From: an uncultured Eubacteriales bacterium | GTDB lineage: Bacteria; Bacillota; Clostridia; Peptostreptococcales; Anaerovoracaceae | Assembly: GCA_900542565.1 (NCBI GenBank) | Contig: UQOC01000051.1 | Location: 1-16,709, forward strand | Direction: 5' to 3' | DNA: 16,709 bases | In this document: positions 13,461 to 16,709 of the stretch, one piece after another | Layout of the letters: every line of letters begins with the position of its first letter | Position numbering within the stretch: position 1 is the stretch's first letter | Program-made: the position numbers and the translations under genes | Notes under the pieces: generated by a model | Told to the model about the DNA's origin: nothing | Database searches by the model: none | Seen by the model: only the letters and a program-made list of their open reading frames with translations

Positions 13461-13483
13461 GGAAAAGGCCGCCGCCCTTTTCC
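13461..13483 (-). terminator. Terminator after the FTR-like gene
   Basis: GGAAAAGG (13461-13468) pairs with CCTTTTCC (13476-13483) across GC-rich bases, followed on the minus strand by TTTTCC. It starts two bases past the stop codon. Confidence 0.65.
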
Positions 13484-13485
13484 TA

Positions 13486-13686
13486 TCAGTCTTTGCTCTT
13501 GTAATAAAGCATGCAGTGGCAATATCCCTCAAAATCCGGGTCAGCTATCTGTTCTTTAAATTCCCTGCACATGCACCTGGTGTCATCTGTCCTTTCCACA
13601 CGGCACGGGCAATATCCCCCTGTTTTTTTAAGACCCTCTCTGATCTCTGCCACGATCTCTTTGTTTTCATTTAATCTGACTGCCAT
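13486..13686 (-). CDS. Ferredoxin-thioredoxin reductase catalytic-subunit-like protein
   Basis: The 66-aa protein carries three CxC motifs: CPC (26-28), CMC (38-40) and CHC (56-58), with GGYCPCR, CMCREFKEQIADPDFEGYCHC as landmarks. This is the layout of the FTR catalytic chain, which holds a 4Fe-4S cluster beside a redox disulfide and reduces thioredoxins with electrons from ferredoxin. The plant and cyanobacterial subunit is about 110 aa; this is a minimal form with shorter spacing between motifs. AGGAGG lies before the ATG. It is 24 bases after queT and probably cotranscribed. The variable partner subunit is not in the window. Confidence 0.85.
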   Translation of the reverse strand: MAVRLNENKEIVAEIREGLKKTGGYCPCRVERTDDTRCMCREFKEQIADPDFEGYCHCMLYYKSKD

Positions 13687-13710
13687 AACATTTCCTCCTG
13701 TCCAGACAAA

Positions 13711-14202
13711 TCATCTCCCGGAAAATGAGCCTGCTCCGCTTTTTTTACAGGCCTTGTACAATATCATCCCCAAAACGCCGCAGCACACGATTTCCCCTGC
13801 GCCCACGGTCACCATAAGGAACCAGTAACTTTCAGCGGCCCCATATACATATTGAAGCACAAATGGCACTATTATCATGTTGCTCCCTATGGGGAACAGA
13901 GGCCCCAGTATGGGCCTGCGCCTTCCTATGTAGTATGTGCCCAGCGCTCCTATGAGGGTGGCCGCAGAGCCGAAAACGATATCCCACATGGCACAGCCCG
14001 TCAGCAGATTAGCCAGCAGACAGCCTGCCCAAAGGCCCGGAACAGCCTCCTTGTAAAATAACGGCATGCATGTAAGGGCTTCCGAAAGGCGGAACTGTAT
14101 GACGCCGCTGGCAAGCCCGAACACCTGAGAGACAAATGTCAAAATAACATAAAGGGCCGCAATAAGAGCAGCCCTTGTCAAATGCAAAGTTCTTTCTTTC
14201 AT
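13711..14202 (-). CDS. queT: QueT-type queuosine precursor transporter
   Basis: The 163-aa membrane protein matches QueT, the substrate-binding (S) component of an energy-coupling-factor transporter for queuosine precursors such as preQ1. It starts LTRAALIAALYVILTFVSQV and has the conserved early stretch IQFRLSEALTCMPLFYKEAVPG, then about five hydrophobic helices. The ATP-driven ECF module (two ATPases and EcfT) must be encoded elsewhere. AAGGAG lies ten bases before the ATG and is part of a preQ1-I-like leader, so translation is likely shut when preQ1 is plentiful. Confidence 0.92.
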   Translation of the reverse strand: MKERTLHLTRAALIAALYVILTFVSQVFGLASGVIQFRLSEALTCMPLFYKEAVPGLWAGCLLANLLTGCAMWDIVFGSAATLIGALGTYYIGRRRPILGPLFPIGSNMIIVPFVLQYVYGAAESYWFLMVTVGAGEIVCCGVLGMILYKACKKSGAGSFSGR

Positions 14203-14212
14203 GTATTGATTG

Positions 14213-14255
14213 CTCCTTTAGTTTTGTTTATAGTGAGGAAGGTCTCGAACTCACT
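14213..14255 (-). promoter_or_regulatory. preQ1-I-like riboswitch overlapping the queT ribosome site
   Basis: On the minus strand AGTGAG (14255-14250) pairs with CTCACT (14237-14232), enclosing the loop TTCGAGACCTTC. An A-rich tail TATAAACAAAACTAAAGGAG follows. CCTT of the loop (14242-14239) can pair with AAGG of the tail (14218-14215), giving the H-type pseudoknot of preQ1-I aptamers. The tail pairing uses the ribosome site itself, as in the Thermoanaerobacter tengcongensis example. Position before queT supports it. The loop is not a textbook consensus match. Confidence 0.72.
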
Positions 14256-14294
14256 TTTTTTCTTTTTACAGGGGACGCGCATGCGCCATGGGCC

Positions 14295-14387
14295 TTACTG
14301 CTCAGGCTCGCTCTCGTCTCCCTTATATGCCCACAGGACAGCTACTGCCGCAGCGATCAGAACAATAGGCAAAATTCTCTTTTTCAT
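14295..14387 (-). CDS. Small 30-aa single-helix membrane peptide
   Basis: The frame encodes MKKRILPIVLIAAAVAVLWA followed by YKGDESEPEQ: a positive start, a hydrophobic helix of about 17 residues and an acidic tail. It has AGGGGG eight bases before the ATG and a promoter further upstream, so it is probably a real small membrane protein. No family recognised. It lies between queT and the DUF4282-like gene. Confidence 0.6.
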   Translation of the reverse strand: MKKRILPIVLIAAAVAVLWAYKGDESEPEQ

Positions 14388-14413
14388 TTGTATACCCCCT
14401 ATCCTTTTTTATT

Positions 14414-14443
14414 AGTATATCATGTCCACGGCTTTTTGAGCAA
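14414..14443 (-). promoter_or_regulatory. Promoter of the 30-aa peptide (and possibly queT)
   Basis: On the minus strand TTGCTC (14443-14438) and TATACT (14419-14414) are 18 bases apart, 26 bases before the ATG at 14387. No separate promoter is clear before queT, so the transcript may continue into the riboswitch. Confidence 0.65.
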
Positions 14444-14489
14444 TAGAAAAGTCTTACAAATTTCTAACAATTCTATGTAAAATGTGATA

Positions 14490-15149
14490 TTACCTCTGTG
14501 ATTGGTTGATCTCCTGCTCTGCTGCTGAAACTGACGGTCCTTCGGCTGTTTTATCCTCCGGTACAGGAGTATCCTCTGCCTCAGTTTCTTCATGGAGACT
14601 TTCAGCAGGCTGTTCCTTGGCACTTTCCGCAGGTTTATCCTGACATACTTCACCGCTGTCAGGACATCCTTCACATCCGCCATAGCACTGTTCGTCCTCT
14701 GTTCCGCAGCTTCCGTCGTCAAAATCATCACTGTAAAATCTGGCTATCTTATCCAGTTTTCTGTCCATGGACACAGTTTTCCTGCATAATATGATGAACA
14801 TCATGAGCAGTTCATATGCGATCCGCAGTGCCACATTACCTATGACTATGATCGCAAGGCCGCCGAAAAATGTATCAAACAGCGCGGCAATGCCCAGCAC
14901 GGTTATTATCACAGCAACGATCAGGTAAAGCAGTTTCAGGATATCCTCCACATAAAACTTGTTGAAGCACAGAAAATTATATATCTTTCCTTTTATGCCT
15001 GTAAATTTCCCTTCATTTTTCTTGGATAGGAATGTAAAATATAAAACAACGGCCAATATCACAGCCACCAGCAAGGCCACTATAAGTATGGTCCTTGCCT
15101 GCACATAGCCATTATAGACATAGCTGTAACTTGAATATGGATACATCAT
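14490..15149 (-). CDS. DUF4282-like membrane protein with Cys-rich acidic tail
   Basis: A 219-aa protein of unknown function. Residues 1-18 are Tyr-rich (MMYPYSSYSYVYNGY). Hydrophobic segments run over about 19-41, 69-91 and 93-121. The part from FNKFYVEDILKLLYLIVA to LRIAYELLMMFIILCRK resembles DUF4282 membrane domains, which end in a conserved R-x-x-x-E-L pattern. After it come five cysteines (148, 155, 159, 162, 169; CYGGCEGC) that could bind metal, then an acidic low-complexity tail to the end. I chose the ATG at 15149 because GGGGG lies seven bases upstream; the frame open from 15245 has no ribosome site. Three DnaA boxes lie in the upstream gap. Confidence 0.65.
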   Translation of the reverse strand: MMYPYSSYSYVYNGYVQARTILIVALLVAVILAVVLYFTFLSKKNEGKFTGIKGKIYNFLCFNKFYVEDILKLLYLIVAVIITVLGIAALFDTFFGGLAIIVIGNVALRIAYELLMMFIILCRKTVSMDRKLDKIARFYSDDFDDGSCGTEDEQCYGGCEGCPDSGEVCQDKPAESAKEQPAESLHEETEAEDTPVPEDKTAEGPSVSAAEQEINQSQR

Positions 15150-15282
15150 GGTTCTTCCCCCTTTAAAATTTTTTTCCTTGTCGTATATTTTATCATTTTG
15201 TCGTTTTATGTCAACTGTTGTTCGCATGTCGCAAACACTTTTCAACAGGAAAAAAGTCCTTTATTTTCAATACTTTCCGCTT

Positions 15283-15415
15283 TTATCCACATGCTTTGTC
15301 CGAATCGTATACAATTCTTTTCACATCTTCCTGTGGATAACTTTGTTGCCGCAAGCCCCTTATTTTTCAATATATTCCACGATTTTTCCCATTTGTCAAG
15401 AGGAAGTTATCCACA
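15283..15415. promoter_or_regulatory. Cluster of three perfect DnaA boxes in AT-rich DNA
   Basis: TTATCCACA occurs at 15283-15291 and 15407-15415 on the plus strand and at 15332-15340 on the minus strand, all exact matches to the consensus box. They lie in a 285-bp AT-rich gap (15150-15434) with no gene that I can see. Confidence 0.8.
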
Positions 15416-15434
15416 GTTTTTTTGATAAGTTTTC

Positions 15435-16265
15435 CTATTTGTTCGCACTGTCTATCACTCTTATTCTCCCTGATGGTTCCAATCCTAATTTTTCGTTGAT
15501 CCCGTCCCATATTGCCTGCGCCATTTGCTCCTGGTAAGCGTCGTTTTTTAGTTTTTCGCATTCTTCATCATTGGAAAGGAATCCGCACTCTACCAGTATG
15601 ATCGGCCATGTGATATTGTCAAAGAGATATATTCCGTCTTTGGAAAGGGCTTCCCGTCCCTGGCTGCCGGAAAATGTCTTTCGGAGGGAATCCTGAACAC
15701 TTTCGGCAAAATCATGGGATGTGGTCTTGCTGCTGCCTTCCTGGGCTTCCGGATAAAAGACCTGCGCACCGCATACCGATGTATCCTGCGGATAGCTGTT
15801 CAAATGTATCGACACTACCAGATCAGGTTCGCTGTCTTGGATGATCTTCATCCGGTTTTCCATATCGTATAGTTTCCGCCCGCCGGTACCGTCATAACCC
15901 TCCAGGAGTTCTTCCCCATCCGCTCTGGTCAGTACGGCAGTTACCGGATATTTTTCTGCAATTTCCTTCAGCTTCAGTGCGATGGCAAGGTTGATGTCTT
16001 TTTCTGCTGTACCGTCCCTGGCTGATGTTCCGGCATCTATACCTCCGTGTCCGGCGTCTATGACTATGATCGGACGGCCGCCTTCAGGCGTAATATCCCC
16101 GGCATAGGTTTTTACATACCCGGTCCCGTGAGCCGTACTTTCTGCATCTGCTTCCTGTATATCTCCCTTATCCAGTAAAACTGCCCCGCAAAAGGCGGTA
16201 CTGGCTGTGAAGAGCAGGACTGCCACAAGTATGAGTCCTGTGGTCTTTGTCGGTGTTCTTTTCAT
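15435..16265 (-). CDS. cwlD: N-acetylmuramoyl-L-alanine amidase, CwlD-like
   Basis: The 276-aa enzyme of the Amidase_3 family cuts the bond between muramic acid and the stem peptide of peptidoglycan. Residues 8-30 form an uncleaved-type signal or anchor helix; a short linker follows. The catalytic domain (66-265) shows zinc ligands His73 (IDAGHGG), Glu88 (TAEKDIN) and His154 (SIHLNSYP), and the catalytic Glu226 (LVECGFLSN). Length, single domain and membrane start fit CwlD, which makes muramic-delta-lactam in spore cortex, but other cell-separation amidases look similar. AGGAGG lies five bases before the ATG. Confidence 0.88.
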   Translation of the reverse strand: MKRTPTKTTGLILVAVLLFTASTAFCGAVLLDKGDIQEADAESTAHGTGYVKTYAGDITPEGGRPIIVIDAGHGGIDAGTSARDGTAEKDINLAIALKLKEIAEKYPVTAVLTRADGEELLEGYDGTGGRKLYDMENRMKIIQDSEPDLVVSIHLNSYPQDTSVCGAQVFYPEAQEGSSKTTSHDFAESVQDSLRKTFSGSQGREALSKDGIYLFDNITWPIILVECGFLSNDEECEKLKNDAYQEQMAQAIWDGINEKLGLEPSGRIRVIDSANK

Positions 16266-16344
16266 GTCTGCCTCCTGTTACAATATATGTTTGCAGGCAG
16301 ATATGATGAAAGCTATCCATCAGGATCCTTGTTTTTACAGTTAA

Positions 16345-16398
16345 ACGGGGCATGATACCCACAGCCGTCAGATAGCGGCGGTGATTTATCAGCCCCGT
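16345..16398 (-). promoter_or_regulatory. Possible structured leader upstream of the amidase
   Basis: ACGGGGC (16345-16351) pairs with GCCCCGT (16392-16398), and inside it GCCG (16364-16367) pairs with CGGC (16376-16379). It lies 80-130 bases before the amidase start and after the end of the LPXTG fragment, so it could be a leader RNA or a terminator of the gene upstream. I cannot match it to a known riboswitch class. Confidence 0.45.
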
Positions 16399-16423
16399 AA
16401 AGTTAAACCCTATCTGGTTTTTA

Positions 16424-16624
16424 TCACATGTCTTTGGATCTGCGGCGTCTGTATATCACTATGCCTCCGGCGGCAGCTGCCGATCCCAGGGCCAGCGCCA
16501 GATACACGCCGGTCATATTGTTATCTCCTGTTTCCGGGATTTTTTCGTCATCTGCGGTCTGCTCACCATCAGAGTTCTGACCGCCGTCTCCCTTATCTCC
16601 CGTGTCTGCGGAGTTTCCAGGAAT
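16424..16624 (-). pseudogene. C-terminal tail of an LPXTG-type surface protein
   Basis: The frame open between stops gives 66 residues: a Gly/Asp/Gln-rich stalk (PGNSADTGDKGDGGQNSDGE), the sortase-type motif IPETG, a hydrophobic helix YLALALGSAAAAGGIVIY and the positive end RRRRSKDM. This is the classic cell-wall sorting signal. There is no start codon with a ribosome site before the stalk; a TGA at 16625-16627 closes the frame. Sequence upstream could continue in another frame (GFKSFDEFLETP), so the gene is probably frameshifted or cut. Its main part lies beyond the window or is lost. Confidence 0.75.
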
Positions 16625-16666
16625 TCATCAAATGATTTAAAACCCTGTCCGGGTTAGTGTAAAATA

Positions 16667-16709
16667 ATTGTGGAGTTTTTACTGAAAAAGAAAAAGAGAC
16701 CAACTCCAA
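16667..16709. repeat. Inverted repeat at the window edge
   Basis: TGGAGTTTTT near 16671 and AACTCCAA at the end form arms TGGAGTT/AACTCCA around A-rich sequence of about 24 bases. It may be a terminator between the decayed surface-protein tail and whatever lies beyond the window. Confidence 0.5.

Noticed and set aside
15283..15415. Calling the DnaA-box cluster oriC
   Set aside because: No dnaA, dnaN or rpmH is nearby and only three boxes are present, so it is kept as a candidate binding region.

Overview
The window looks like the chromosome of an anaerobic Gram-positive bacterium of the class Clostridia. This is inferred from strong AGGAGG ribosome sites on most genes, a CwlD-like amidase, a Zur-type zinc operon, a preQ1-I-like leader before queT, a C_GCAxxG_C_C protein and an IPETG sortase-type tail. 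Genus cannot be named safely.

Region 1 (about 49-4067) is a small, decayed integrated element. It sits in the 3' end of a tRNA-Ala(CGC) gene and is bounded by a 48-bp direct repeat (49-96 and 4020-4067). On the minus strand it keeps a slice of a phage head-morphogenesis operon: a short ORF, a Cys-rich small protein, a thioredoxin-like protein, a Prp-type cysteine protease and the front of a DUF4355-type scaffold protein. The scaffold is cut off and runs directly into the 3' half of a hicA toxin gene, followed by an intact hicB antitoxin with an unusual C-terminal extension and a SecB-like chaperone gene. The last three resemble a toxin-antitoxin-chaperone (TAC) module built on HicAB. The plus-strand tyrosine integrase has one in-frame TGA, so the element is probably no longer able to move by itself.

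Region 2 (4096-4861) has no convincing gene. It holds alternating inverted repeats (AAAAGCCAACA and its complement) and a 17-bp minisatellite.

Region 3 (4862-7982) is a minus-strand zinc uptake operon, zur-znuA-znuC-znuB, with a Zur/Fur-type 7-1-7 palindrome upstream. Divergent from it is a low-specificity threonine aldolase (8098-9120) with a clear promoter.

Region 4 (9121-9810) is another gene-free stretch, between convergent genes. It has a 12-bp-stem hairpin, an array of alternating GAGAACC/GGTTCTC motifs spaced about 21 or 31 bp, and terminators. Minus-strand hom (homoserine dehydrogenase) and a HutD-like protein with two added membrane helices follow (9811-11923), transcribed from a promoter back-to-back with that of the next unit.

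Region 5 (12061-13359) is a plus-strand unit: a gene of the 2-oxo acid dehydrogenase acyltransferase fold broken by a 4-bp GATA duplication, then a C_GCAxxG_C_C protein and a strong terminator. On the minus strand lie an FTR-like small protein and queT behind a preQ1-I-like leader, then a 30-aa membrane peptide, a DUF4282-like membrane protein with a Cys-rich tail, a 285-bp gap with three perfect DnaA boxes, a CwlD-like amidase with a possible structured leader, and the tail of an LPXTG-type surface protein with no complete reading frame.
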